A stretch of DNA of 64,000 nt from an uncultured Dehalococcoidia bacterium (GCA_958295525.1 OY282355.1:1613504-1677503), one strand, 5' to 3'. Positions 40,814 through 50,098 are shown, numbered from the stretch's first letter. Notes: generated by a model from the sequence alone, not told the origin. Translations and numbers: made by a program.

Positions 40814-41908
40814 TTACGCCCGGGCTCCGGCAGGCTCGAGGGCGGCGGCGTCAGGAGCGGCCGCGCCTTGCAAATTGTAGAAGCGGAGGGCGTTTTCGCG
40901 GTAGATCTTCCGCAGGGCGCTTTCGGGAAGGTCGGCGCGGGCGAGCGCTTCGTCGAGTTCCTCGGCGACCGTCTCCTTCGTCTCGTGGGGGTAGTCGGTC
41001 GCGTAGATGACGGCGTCCTCGCCGAGGCGCTGCACGGCGTAGGGGAGGCCGGGGTCGGCGCCCTCGACGCTGACGAGAACGCGCCCGCTGGCCATCAGTT
41101 CCGGGGAGTCGGTCGGCCCGCGCCGCTTCTTTCCCGCCATTCTGTCCATCATATAGGGCAGCCAGACGGTGTTGGCCTCGAGGTAGGCGACGCGCAGGCT
41201 CGGGAATTCGTCGAACACGCCGTTGAGGAACATACTGGCGAGTTGGATCATCACGGCGACGGGGTGCTCGAGGATGTTGGCGTAGGCGACGCTCCGATTG
41301 AAGTCGAAGCCGAGCCCGAGCGAGGGCGCGCCGTGGACGGCGAGAGGAACGTCCAGCCGCTGCGCCTCGTCGTAAAGCGGCCAGAAGGATTCGTCGCCGA
41401 GGGGGCTCCGCACGCCCATATTGGCGCTGTTGGCGGGGAGCATTCCGGCGACCATGCCCAGTTCGCGGACGCTGCGGCGCAACTCGCGGACGGCGGCGTC
41501 CACATTCTGCAGAGGCAGCAGCGCGACTCCCGCGAGCCGGGCGTCCATTTGCCGGTAGGACGCGCTCAGCCAGTCGTTGTATCCCTTGCAGACGGCGACG
41601 GCCCACTCAGGGTCTTGGATCATGCCGACGCTGAGCCCGGCGGTGGGATAGAGGACGGCGTAGTCGAGGCCGACTTCGTCGAGGAGGCGGAGCCACGCGG
41701 AAGCGTCGATCAGTCCCTCGCGGCGCTTCTGCGCGCCTGCCGCCGCGCCGATCGCGCCGCGCTGGAAGCCGTCGAGCGTGGGGAAGAAGGGGTAGTTGAG
41801 CGTGATTTCGGAGTCGCCATAGGGCGAGTCGAGGAAGCGCCAGATGTCGGCGTCGCGCTCGCGGATGTGGCCGTCGCCGTCTATGGCCCGGAACGCGGCG
41901 CGGTTCAT
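40814..41908 (-). CDS. Amidohydrolase (Amidohydro_2 family)
   Basis: 364 residues. Opens RAIDGDGHIRERDADIWRF (D-x-D-x-H form of the metal site), later PLAVHGAPSLG, VAYLEANTVWLPYMMDRM and IYATDYPHETK. Same family as 18241-19302 but a distinct branch, with no close neighbour gene that would point to the substrate. The ATG at 41908 follows AGGAGG; a start at 41944 would add an unconserved lead. Confidence 0.87.
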   Translation of the reverse strand: MNRAAFRAIDGDGHIRERDADIWRFLDSPYGDSEITLNYPFFPTLDGFQRGAIGAAAGAQKRREGLIDASAWLRLLDEVGLDYAVLYPTAGLSVGMIQDPEWAVAVCKGYNDWLSASYRQMDARLAGVALLPLQNVDAAVRELRRSVRELGMVAGMLPANSANMGVRSPLGDESFWPLYDEAQRLDVPLAVHGAPSLGLGFDFNRSVAYANILEHPVAVMIQLASMFLNGVFDEFPSLRVAYLEANTVWLPYMMDRMAGKKRRGPTDSPELMASGRVLVSVEGADPGLPYAVQRLGEDAVIYATDYPHETKETVAEELDEALARADLPESALRKIYRENALRFYNLQGAAAPDAAALEPAGARA

Positions 41909-42004
41909 AGGCTCATCCTCCTCGGCTCGCTCGTTCGGTCGCACGAGGGAGTATAGCGCTTGGGGGGGAGGGGGTGCGGGCGCGGGAAGACAGGACAGGG
42001 GGCG

Positions 42005-42124
42005 AGATTCCCGCCTACGCGGGAACGACGGGGCAGGGGGGCGCTTGCGCGCCGACTGGATTCCCGCCTACGCGGGAATGACGGGACAAGAGGGCGAGGT
42101 TCCCGCCTACGCGGGAATGACGGG
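42005..42124. repeat. Cluster of three REP-like palindromes
   Basis: Three copies of ATTCCCGCCTACGCGGGAAT-type sequence followed by GACGG at about 42005-42031, 42058-42083 and 42099-42124, with a fourth degenerate tail (GGAATGATGGGAC). They fill the gap between the amidohydrolase and fic genes. Two spacers share a GGGGCA/GGGACA stretch. Too short and irregular for a CRISPR array. Confidence 0.8.
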
Positions 42125-42154
42125 GCAGAGGGAATGATGGGACATGGGAGCGGG

Positions 42155-43426
42155 TCAGCCGCGCCGGCGGGGAACGGGGCGGGCGGGCGCGGAGACGCGC
42201 GTATCTCCCTCGGGGCTTGCGAGGCGCCGCTCCAGCGCAGTGAAGGCTTCGATCAGTTCGGGCGCTTCGAAGGCGCGATTCCGCCGCCCCAAGTTTATTT
42301 GCGTCAGCGCTCCCGCCTCGACCAGCCGTTCGATGGCTTGACCGGCCGCTTGGAACGACCGGCCAAGCAAAACAGCCGCAGTGGACGCCGTGAGCACGGG
42401 CGCGGCGGGAAGCGCCTCTATGAGCAGGCGAACGGCGGAGTCGCGCCGGGGGTCGCCTGCCCGCGTGCGCCAAGACGCTTGCAAGGCGCGCACGCGCTCC
42501 TCGAACCGGACGGCGTCCTCGACCGCCCGACGGCACGCGACGGCGAAGAACGCTATCCACTGATTGACGCCGTCGCGGGCGGAGGCGGAGTCGGGGTCGC
42601 CGTCGTAGCGCGTCGCCGTCAGGCCGGCGACGTAGTCCTGCGGGCGGGCCGCGAGGATGAGCGATATGGGGGGCAAGACGTTGAGCGCGAAACCCCGCCG
42701 TCGCAAGACCAAGTGAATCAACGCCCGCCCCGCGCGTCCGTTGCCGTCCGCGAACGGATGAATCGTTTCGAATTGCGCGTGGGCGACCGCCGCCTGCGCC
42801 AGAGCCGGAAGAGCGTCGCCGTTGCAGAAGGCGATCAGGTCGTCGAGAAGACCTGCCACGGCCTCAGGCGGCGGGGGGACGAACGCCGCTGAGCAGGGGT
42901 TGTAGTTTCCGCCGCCGATCCAGTTCTGTTCGGTGCGGATGCGCCCGCCTTCCTTCTCGATGCGCGTTCCGGCCAGCAGCCGCCGATGCGTTTCCAAGAG
43001 CGTTTCGGCGGTGATGCGGCTCCCGCTCCAAGCGGAGTTCACGCCCCATATCATCGCGTCAATGTTGCCGAGAACCTCGATGGCCGTCACGTCGCGGGAT
43101 GTTTCCCCGAGTTGGCGCGCGGCGTCGGCGCGGAGCAGCCGCCGACCGCCTATCTCGAGCCCTTCGATTCGAGACGACGCGACGGACTCGGCGCGAAGCA
43201 GCAGGCGGGCGAGCGCGTCCGCGCCGCCCAGCGCCGACGCGGATGCGTCGAATCGCGTGAGCGCCGATTCCGCGTCGGCCACGTCAGCGGCGGCGGCGCC
43301 GTCGAGCAGGAACGGCCGGCCCGCCAACGGATCGGGATGGTAGACGGCGTAATCGCAAGGAAGACGGTCGCGCCGGGTGAGCCCGGCGAAGTCGCCCTCC
43401 CAGCGTCTTGTTTCGAAATACGCCAT
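42155..43426 (-). CDS. Fic-domain AMPylase with C-terminal winged helix
   Basis: 423 residues. The active-site loop is HPFADGNGRAGR (223-234), full consensus, so AMP transfer is likely. The N-terminal inhibitory motif SSRIEG (84-89) places it among self-inhibited class II Fic proteins. The C-terminal part (TASTAAVLLGRSFQAAGQAI...) is a winged-helix DNA-binding domain and could bind the CCTTGAATA repeats just upstream of its own start. ATG 43426 follows GGAGGG. The target is unknown. Confidence 0.9.
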   Translation of the reverse strand: MAYFETRRWEGDFAGLTRRDRLPCDYAVYHPDPLAGRPFLLDGAAAADVADAESALTRFDASASALGGADALARLLLRAESVASSRIEGLEIGGRRLLRADAARQLGETSRDVTAIEVLGNIDAMIWGVNSAWSGSRITAETLLETHRRLLAGTRIEKEGGRIRTEQNWIGGGNYNPCSAAFVPPPPEAVAGLLDDLIAFCNGDALPALAQAAVAHAQFETIHPFADGNGRAGRALIHLVLRRRGFALNVLPPISLILAARPQDYVAGLTATRYDGDPDSASARDGVNQWIAFFAVACRRAVEDAVRFEERVRALQASWRTRAGDPRRDSAVRLLIEALPAAPVLTASTAAVLLGRSFQAAGQAIERLVEAGALTQINLGRRNRAFEAPELIEAFTALERRLASPEGDTRVSAPARPVPRRRG

Positions 43427-43437
43427 ACGCGCCCTCC

Positions 43438-43487
43438 ATATTCAAGGATAGCGCACAACCTTGAATATGGCGATGGCTTATTCAAGG
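43438..43487. promoter_or_regulatory. Operator-like CCTTGAATA repeats upstream of fic
   Basis: Three copies of CCTTGAATA in alternating orientation: a perfect 10-bp inverted repeat (43438-43447 and 43459-43468) and a third arm at 43478-43487 (TTATTCAAGG). They begin 12 nt before the fic ATG, overlapping the ribosome site, the right place for autorepression by a DNA-binding Fic protein. Confidence 0.7.
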
Positions 43488-43512
43488 TTAGCGGCGGGGG
43501 ATGGGGAGCCCT

Positions 43513-45731
43513 CCGCATCACGCGCTGGGGATGGGCGTGTCGTAGTCGACGCCGCGCGAGCGCCGCCGGCGGCTTACGGGATGGGCGGCGGGGTTGGGGT
43601 TGCTACGGCGGAGGGCGCCGGCCCAGGAATTGCTATGGAGACATACGCCCACTCGGAAAACTCGGACTCATGGAGGTCCGCGCCTGTGTAGTAACGGTTC
43701 ACGAATCTGACGCGGTAGGAGTAGGAGTTTCCAGGAGCAAGCCCGTAGATGATAGTTTCCGACTCGCCGTACTGCACGGCGATGGGGTCCGGTTGAGCGT
43801 CGTCGGAAGGTCGCCCCATTCCTGTGTTGCGCTGTACCACTGCTGCAGTTCGGGGTCGGCGCCGCCTACGCCGTCACCAGCTTCCCACTGCAGAATCGCC
43901 ACGCCTCTGTCCTTGTAGTCGGGATGATTGGACGTTCCGACCGCGGCGGTCAGGTTGAGCACAGCGGGAACCCATGCCCTTGGGGCAGGGACGACGGGGA
44001 CGGGGCCTGCGGCGCGGATGCGGAGCATAAGGTTCTCGCCGCCGCGCCACGGAGGGTCCCGCGCCTCCCAAGTCAGCGCGCCTCTTTCGCCGTCCAACTT
44101 GGCGTCGGACGCGGAGAGCGTTCGCAGAATTGAGGCGTCGGGGAGAATGACGTCTACGTCGTATCCGATTAGCGCCGCAGGAGCGGACGCCTCCAGCGAT
44201 ATGAGTCCCGCCTCCCAGCCCATAGATTCTATGACGCCGGCTTCTCCGTTGATTGAAAACCCCGCAGGAGACAAGACGCCGGTTGCCGCGGAGGCTCCTA
44301 TGAATCCGTCCGACGCTACGGGGTCGAAGAACGCCTCGTGCAGCGTTCCCTGCGCCGATGGGACAACTTCCACTATCCACCCCGTGGTGAAAGGGGAGAG
44401 CGCGTAGCCGTTCACCGTGAAATCGCAAAGCGTCTCTTCATAACTTTGTGACCATGCGGAAAACCGGTATGTCCCGGCAGGTAGAGGCCGTGCAGCCGTA
44501 AGCGCCGCGTAGTACCCGTTGCCGGACGAATCGTCGTCGTCAACGATCTCAATCGTGAAATGACGATGGTCGGGGCCCTCGAGCCGGATGGTCTCGTAGC
44601 CGGCGCTGTAGTACTGCCGATCCTTGCGGATTCCCGCTCCCGCCGGCAACCCTGACGGCATTTGGTCTCCCCGCGCGTATGGGCTCGGTTTGTAGTCGGG
44701 CCCGTAGCGCGCCCGGTCCCTGCGTTCTGCCGCCTCGGCTCTAATCGTCCATTCGATGCAGTCCGTATAGCCGTCCACGCCCTCGCCCTTCTGCAATAGC
44801 GCGTCGAACGCCGCTATCCGCGAACGGAGGTCGGCGAGCGGCATAACGACCGGGGAGCTCCCTTCTCCCGGCGGGCCGGACTCCGAGTAGGATCGCGGCG
44901 CGCCTTCGTTCTGATCGGCGGAAAGCCAAGTCTCCGCCGTCACGGGAACCCAATGTCTGTCGTAAGAGTCTCCGCGGCTCAGCAACGAGGCCCCGGCCAC
45001 CCCGTCCTGACTGAGTTTGGGCAGAAAGAGCACGCCGTCCTTGCGCCTGGGGGCGCCTTCCTGCGTGTTCCACCAAGCCCAAGCCGCGTAGCGCGCCTGG
45101 CCGTCCGTCAAGTACTGGAGAGACCCGCCGCTCACGTCGTACCGGTTGCTAAGATTGTCCTCAATGAGAATCCGGTCGGGCCCGGAGCCCTTCAGATATT
45201 CGGTTACGCCGAACTGCAGTTGCAGCGTCGCCGCGCACCCCGGCATCAGTCGGCCAGTCGTCGTGCCCGACCGTTCCGCGTCCCACCGGTCGGGGCGCAC
45301 GCGCTTCGTCTTGACCGCCGCATCCATCGCCGAGCCGCGAACGATTGCTTGCGAATGGAAGAGCAGGCTTTCCAGCGAAGGCGGAATGGCGGGCGGCGGC
45401 GGAACCAGCGTCGGGAATGGGCGCGGCTTGGGAACAACCAGGTTGGGGTCAATCTCCGTATAACACTCTTCGAGCGGAGGCGGAGGAATCGCCGTCGGCG
45501 TTGGCGTCGGAGTAAGCGCAGGGGTGGGAGTAGACGTAGGCGCGGCCACGGATGCGGGAGCGGAAGTAGGAGTTGACGCGAGCGGCGACGGCGGCGCGGC
45601 AGGCTCCATTTGCGCGCATCCTGCGCTGGCCGCTAGCAGCCCGGACAGGAACAGCATCGCCCAGCGCGCGCCCGCCACGCGCCGCATCACGCGCTGGGGA
45701 TGGGCGTGTCGTAGTCGACGCCGCGCGAGCG
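43513..45731. repeat. 50-bp perfect direct repeat flanking a lipoprotein gene
   Basis: Positions 43513-43562 and 45682-45731 are identical over 50 bp. The right copy is the natural 3' end (last 14 codons and stop) of the 108-residue gene plus the start of the lipoprotein gene; the left copy lies past the lipoprotein 3' end and is not part of a gene. The arrangement parallels the 22-bp repeat at 14209-14895. Confidence 0.9.
43574..45687 (-). pseudogene. Lipoprotein with fibronectin-like end, frameshifted
   Basis: Starts MRRVAGARWAMLFLSG, then LLAASAGC, a lipobox, followed by a Pro/Thr-rich linker and a long extracellular part. At about 43800 the frame shifts: one frame ends at 43699, while the sequence IAVQYGESETIIYGLAPGNSYSYRVRF, clearly a fibronectin type III strand set, continues in another frame to 43574. 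Joined, it would be about 700 residues. The start shares one base with the upstream stop (TGATG). It is carried between the two 50-bp repeats, suggesting insertion. Function unknown; surface anchored. Confidence 0.7.
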
Positions 45732-46013
45732 GAACCAGATGTGGATGCCCGCCCAGAAGCGCTCCGGGTCCATCTCGATGATCTCGCCGGACTCCGCGCG
45801 CGCCATCACGAGCGCGCCCCACGGCTCGGGGCCGCGCCGCTCGCCCTCGATGGCATGGTCGCCGCGCCAGGAGCGCAGGCCGTCCATTCCGGTGAGGAAT
45901 TCGCGCAGGATTGCGGGCTCGGCGGTGATCGCCTCGCGCACGGCGCCGCTCTCGTCGAGCACGAGCACGACGTCGAATTCGCCGAAGGATCGCCATTCCG
46001 CAGTGAGGGGCAT
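45687..46013 (-). CDS. Small protein downstream of dioxygenase beta
   Basis: 108 residues, family not recognised: MPLTAEWRSFGEFDVVLVLDE, an internal HAIEGERRGPEPWGALVM and the end RSRGVDYDTPIPSA. It starts 9 nt after the beta-subunit stop and is likely co-transcribed with the dioxygenase. Its last 14 codons are duplicated at 43513-43562. Confidence 0.6.
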   Translation of the reverse strand: MPLTAEWRSFGEFDVVLVLDESGAVREAITAEPAILREFLTGMDGLRSWRGDHAIEGERRGPEPWGALVMARAESGEIIEMDPERFWAGIHIWFRSRGVDYDTPIPSA

Positions 46014-46022
46014 CGCGCGCGC

Positions 46023-46883
46023 CTAGAAAAACGTCGTGATGACTTTGGACAGCAGCACGTTTTGGTCGAGCAGGATGAGGCGGCGGGCGATCTTCCAGCC
46101 GGTCTCCGGGTCGCGGCGCAGGACGTCGTGGCGCGTTCCGACGAAGACGTTGACTTCGTCGTGGAGGCGGTTCGTCCACACGAAGAAGTTGCTGCGGACG
46201 GGCGCCTCGCCGTCCCGCTCCGCGCCGACCTGCACGTTGGCGATGATGTGGCGCACGCGAGAGAAAGGCTCCTCGGCCCAGTGGAGGCCGGTGTTGATCT
46301 GCCGGACGCGGCCGGCGAGCGTTCGCTTGCCCTCGTCGAACCAGGAGATTTCGGACGCGGCGCTGGTGTTCTCGCGGCGCTGCTCTCCGAACTTCACGTT
46401 GCGGCGCACGGGCATATGGTAGTGGACGTCGTCGGCGACGAGCGCGAGCCAGTCGTCGAACCGGCGGTCGTCGAGCAGTTCGGCCTCGCGGAGGAGGAAG
46501 CGCTCGATCTCGCGCTCGAAGAGGAGCCGCTCGAGCGTGAGTTCGTCGGTGGGAGCGATGACGACCGGCTGCGCGAGGCGGGCGTCGGCTGCGGGGGAGG
46601 CCGCCGCGCCGGGCCCGGCGGACGGCGCCGCGACGGACGACTCCTCAACGCCCACGACGTCGGTGGCGAACACCATCTCTTCGGTTCCGGCGAGCGACGG
46701 GGCGGCGGGCGATTCGATGAACTTCGCCCGCACCCATCCGCCGTCGCGGGGGTTGGCGACGACTTCCGCGACGGCTCCGTCGCGCAGTTTGATCCGCTGC
46801 CCCACCGGAAGGTTGGTGAGGATGACGGTGTTGTTGACGTTGATGAGGTCTTCGCCCTTCTGTCTGGCGTTGCCGGTGGTCAT
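46023..46883 (-). CDS. Ring-hydroxylating dioxygenase beta subunit with N-terminal extension
   Basis: 286 residues. The C-terminal 170 are the SnoaL/NTF2-like beta subunit (FLLREAELLDDRRFDDWLAL, HYHMPVRRN, RHIIANVQVG, RRLILLDQNVLLSK). The first ~105 carry an extra small domain (ILTNLPVGQRIKLRDGAVAE, WVRAKFIESP) and an Ala/Pro-rich linker, not part of the usual beta subunit. It pairs with the alpha subunit 0.7 kb upstream, with an unrelated membrane gene between. Confidence 0.88.
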   Translation of the reverse strand: MTTGNARQKGEDLINVNNTVILTNLPVGQRIKLRDGAVAEVVANPRDGGWVRAKFIESPAAPSLAGTEEMVFATDVVGVEESSVAAPSAGPGAAASPAADARLAQPVVIAPTDELTLERLLFEREIERFLLREAELLDDRRFDDWLALVADDVHYHMPVRRNVKFGEQRRENTSAASEISWFDEGKRTLAGRVRQINTGLHWAEEPFSRVRHIIANVQVGAERDGEAPVRSNFFVWTNRLHDEVNVFVGTRHDVLRRDPETGWKIARRLILLDQNVLLSKVITTFF

Positions 46884-46907
46884 AGCGCGCCGCTCCTCTC
46901 TGCGGGT

Positions 46908-47603
46908 CTAAGGCCTGATCTCGATGCTTCCGAAGGTGACGGAGCCGGTTATGATGAGCGTGGCGTTCGGGGCGGCGGGCGCCGACTGGGGGCGTTTGTC
47001 CGCGACCTCGCCGAACGTGGCGCCGGCGCGGAGGTCGACCGCCCAGTCCGCCGGGACGCGGATGACGACGCTGCCGAAGACCGCCGATACGTTGACCGTC
47101 GCCTCGCCGTTCGCTAGGCCGGCCTGCGTGAGGTCGGCTTGCGCCTGCCCGAACACGGCGTTGACGCGCCCGCCCGGGAAGTTTTGGTCTACGACGGACT
47201 GCGCCCGCTCGCCGAACGTCGCGTTGACGTCGAGGCCGTCGAGCCCGGCCGCCTCCATGGGCAGTTCCTTTCGCCGCGCCCGCCCTTTCGCCACGCCCAA
47301 GATGATGGACAAGCCGATGACGAGGATGGGAATCGGCCAGAGGAGACGCCACGGCACGTCCCAGATGTTGAGCGTGTCGAGAAGGAAGAGCGCGCCGAGG
47401 CTCAGCGTTCCCGCGCCCCGGAACCAACGCGAGCGGTTGGACAGCAAGTCCACGAGGCCGGCGACGATGAGGATGGCCGGCCACCACCTGCCGAACCCGA
47501 TGCTGAAGCCGGTGAAGTTCACCAGCAGGAACAACGCCCCCACGAAGATGAGGACGACGCCGAAACAGACGGCGGGGTTGTGCGCGGACGATTTCTTCTG
47601 CAA
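46908..47603 (-). CDS. LiaF-like membrane protein (DUF5668/LiaF C-terminal)
   Basis: 231 residues. About four N-terminal hydrophobic segments (VCFGVVLIFVGALFLLVNF, GRWWPAILIVAGLVDLL, LSLGALFLLDTLNI, LLWPIPILVIGLSIILG), then a beta-repeat domain (LDVNATFGERAQSV, VNAVFGQAQADL, VNVSAVFGSVVIRVP) like LiaF/DUF4097 sensors of envelope stress. The TTG start at 47603 follows GGAAGGAA. It sits between the dioxygenase alpha and beta genes, which is unusual. Confidence 0.75.
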   Translation of the reverse strand: MQKKSSAHNPAVCFGVVLIFVGALFLLVNFTGFSIGFGRWWPAILIVAGLVDLLSNRSRWFRGAGTLSLGALFLLDTLNIWDVPWRLLWPIPILVIGLSIILGVAKGRARRKELPMEAAGLDGLDVNATFGERAQSVVDQNFPGGRVNAVFGQAQADLTQAGLANGEATVNVSAVFGSVVIRVPADWAVDLRAGATFGEVADKRPQSAPAAPNATLIITGSVTFGSIEIRP

Positions 47604-47623
47604 CGGGGTTCCTTCCCTGCGCC

Positions 47624-49009
47624 TTAGCGCTCCGTGTTCTTCATGGGATGGACGGGGTAGATGTCGTCCCAGGAGCCGGCCTCCATAAACTCGACCCAGC
47701 GGCGGAGGCGGGAGCGCTGGTTCTCCTCGGCGATGCGGAAGTTGAACCTCATCCCCGGGAAGCGGTCGTCGGTGAACTCGTGATGCAGCCCCATTTGGAA
47801 GTTGTAGGGCAGGCGCTGCGCGATGGTTCCGAGGCTCGCGGGGAAGGCGTAGTTCCAGTTCTCCATATCGTCGGACTCGGTGAGGCCGGTGGGCCCGCCG
47901 TAGCGCATCATATAGCGGCGCTGCGCGTCCTTCACGACTTGCGGGGCTTTCCGGTCCACCGGGTACTGCCGCCACGACTCCGTGACGCCGACGCCGTGCG
48001 GGTGCCAGATGAGGATGCGGTGCGGCTGGATGTTGACGTTCGGCCAGACGAGCGCGGTGCCGCCGTTGCCCGCGTGCAGATGGGCGTCTTTGTAGCGCGC
48101 CTGCTTCTTCTCGCGCTGCTCGCGGTAGTAGGCGTCGACTTCCGGGGACTCCGTCTGCCACGTGTCCATATACTCCGGCGTCCCCGGCAGTTCGTACATA
48201 TAGTTGTGCCCGCCATGCCCGAGTTCCGGGATTGTCATTTCGTAGGACGTCGCGGGGAACGGCGCCTTGATTCCGCTGCGGCTGCCGCCTTGCAACTCGC
48301 CCTGCGGCCCGATGGCGGCGACATTCACGGAGCGGTGCGTCATCGCGCCGTGCGCGCTGTCGCCGTCGAACGAGAAGCCGGGGAACTTCCAATTCGTGGG
48401 AATGCGCCACTTGGTGGCGGGATTGAAGAGTTCGACGCCATTGTCCTCGCCGCCGGAACTCTCGAAGCACCACCGGATGGTGGGGGCGTAGACGCCGAGG
48501 TAGTCCTCGAACGGCGGGGCTTTCCTGTCCCACGTCGCCCAGAGCGACCCGTAGTAGTTGGCGAGTTGCGCGACCTCGTGCAGCCCCCACGCGCTCTTAT
48601 CGAGTTCCTCGCGGTACGCCTGCTTGTGATGGGGCACGCCGACGAGCCGCCCGTCGGTGTCGTAACTCCACCCGTGGAAAGGGCAGGTGAAGACGAGCGT
48701 GTTGCCGTCGTCGTAGCGGCACACCTTCATTCCGCGGTGGCGGCAGGTGTTCAGGAAGGCGTGAATCACGTTCTTCCTGTCCCGCGTCACGATGATCTCC
48801 TCCTCGCCCATTCTGGAGACGACGAAGTCTCCGGGGTTGGGAACCTGGCTCTCGTGGCCGAGGAAGAGCCAGGCGCGGGCGAAGATCTGCTCCAACTCCT
48901 GCTGGTGGATCGCCTCGTCGACGTAGATCTCCCGCGAGATGAGCCCCTGGTCGAGGTTCACCAGGCTCCGAAGCGACCTCTCTCCCCGTTCGCTGATGAC
49001 GGATACCAT
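47624..49009 (-). CDS. Rieske dioxygenase alpha subunit
   Basis: 461 residues. The Rieske site is intact: CRHRGMKVC and CPFHGWSYD. The mononuclear iron site reads NWKFPGFSFDGDSAHGAMTH with both His. A catalytic ring-hydroxylating oxygenase is thus likely, working with the beta subunit; no ferredoxin or reductase gene is next to it. Contrast with 1744-2991, which lacks these ligands. It starts divergent from folD. Confidence 0.93.
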   Translation of the reverse strand: MVSVISERGERSLRSLVNLDQGLISREIYVDEAIHQQELEQIFARAWLFLGHESQVPNPGDFVVSRMGEEEIIVTRDRKNVIHAFLNTCRHRGMKVCRYDDGNTLVFTCPFHGWSYDTDGRLVGVPHHKQAYREELDKSAWGLHEVAQLANYYGSLWATWDRKAPPFEDYLGVYAPTIRWCFESSGGEDNGVELFNPATKWRIPTNWKFPGFSFDGDSAHGAMTHRSVNVAAIGPQGELQGGSRSGIKAPFPATSYEMTIPELGHGGHNYMYELPGTPEYMDTWQTESPEVDAYYREQREKKQARYKDAHLHAGNGGTALVWPNVNIQPHRILIWHPHGVGVTESWRQYPVDRKAPQVVKDAQRRYMMRYGGPTGLTESDDMENWNYAFPASLGTIAQRLPYNFQMGLHHEFTDDRFPGMRFNFRIAEENQRSRLRRWVEFMEAGSWDDIYPVHPMKNTER

Positions 49010-49159
49010 TGGCGTTGCCTCCTGCGCTGCCGCGCCAGTCGGGGCAATGTTACACGCTATGGCGAATTGGCGTGGGGCAACCCTCTCCTGCGGCTTTGCC
49101 TCCTAGCGACCATTGCAAGCGGGCGGATTCGTCGGCGCAGGGCGGCGCGGCGCGGCTGG

Positions 49160-49165
49160 TATCAT
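49160..49165 (+). promoter_or_regulatory. Extended -10 promoter of folD
   Basis: TGG-TATCAT (TG at 49157-49158, hexamer 49160-49165) lies 30 nt before the folD GTG. Confidence 0.4.
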
Positions 49166-49195
49166 CGTGGGCAGACTATTGGCGGAGGGCGACGA

Positions 49196-50098
49196 GTGGC
49201 CGCGACCGTGCTGGATGGCAAACGAATGGCGGAGGAGATTCGGGCGGAGGTCGCGGACGGCGTCCGTGCGCTGCGCGAGCGCTCCGGCGTCACGCCGGGC
49301 CTCGCCGCCGTGCTCGTCGGCGACGACCCCGCGTCCGCCGTCTACGTCCGCAATAAGCGGCTCGCCTGCGACGAGGCGGGGATATTCAGCGAGACGTTCG
49401 CGCTGCCCCGCGAGACGCCGCAAGAGGAGTTGCTGCGCCTTTTGCGCAGCCTCAACGCCGACGCGCGCTTTCACGGCATCCTCGTGCAACTTCCGCTGCC
49501 CCCGCGCATCAGCGAGCGCGAGGCGATTCTCGCGCTAGACCCGGACAAGGACGTTGACGGCATGCATCCGATCAACGGCGGACGCCTGCTGGAGGGCAGC
49601 CCGCGCTTCCTCCCCGCGACGCCGGCGGGCGTGCAGCGGATGCTCGTCCGATCCGGCAACGACCCCGGCGGCAAGCGCGTGGTGATTCTGGGGCGCAGCA
49701 ACATCGTCGGCAAGCCGCTCGCCGTTCTGCTGATGCAAAAAGCGGCGGGGGCGAACGCAACGGTCACCGTTTGCCATACGGGAACGCCGGACGCGGGCGC
49801 GATCACGCGCCAGGCCGACATCGTGGTCGCGGCGATCGGCAAGCCGCGCGCGCTCACCGCCGATATGGTCGCGGACGGCGCGGTGGTGATCGACGTCGGC
49901 ATCAACCGCGTGGAGGACGCGAGCCGGAAGTCCGGCTACCGGCTCGTGGGCGACGTGGACTACGATGCGGTTGCGGAGAAGGCGTCGGCTATCTCCCCAA
50001 CGCCGGGCGGCGTCGGCCCGATGACGATAGCAATGCTGCTGACGAACACGCTGCGCGCCGCGCGTCTCGCGGCGGGCGAAGGAGAGGACGCGAACTAG
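49196..50098 (+). CDS. folD: Methylene-THF dehydrogenase/cyclohydrolase
   Basis: 300 residues. Interconverts methylene-, methenyl- and formyl-THF for one-carbon supply. YVRNKRLACDEAGI holds the catalytic Lys; FHGILVQLPLP, GRSNIVGKPLAVLLM and PTPGGVGPMTIAML are family signatures. The GTG at 49196, after GGCGGAGGG, gives the standard length; a much longer frame from 47648 is antisense to the dioxygenase. Confidence 0.95.
   Translation: MAATVLDGKRMAEEIRAEVADGVRALRERSGVTPGLAAVLVGDDPASAVYVRNKRLACDEAGIFSETFALPRETPQEELLRLLRSLNADARFHGILVQLPLPPRISEREAILALDPDKDVDGMHPINGGRLLEGSPRFLPATPAGVQRMLVRSGNDPGGKRVVILGRSNIVGKPLAVLLMQKAAGANATVTVCHTGTPDAGAITRQADIVVAAIGKPRALTADMVADGAVVIDVGINRVEDASRKSGYRLVGDVDYDAVAEKASAISPTPGGVGPMTIAMLLTNTLRAARLAAGEGEDAN

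Noticed and set aside
42005-42124. Possible CRISPR array
   Set aside because: Three short palindromes with unequal spacers that share sequence; same element occurs singly elsewhere.
47648-49195. Upstream extension of the folD frame
   Set aside because: Antisense to the dioxygenase alpha gene; FolD homology starts at 49196.
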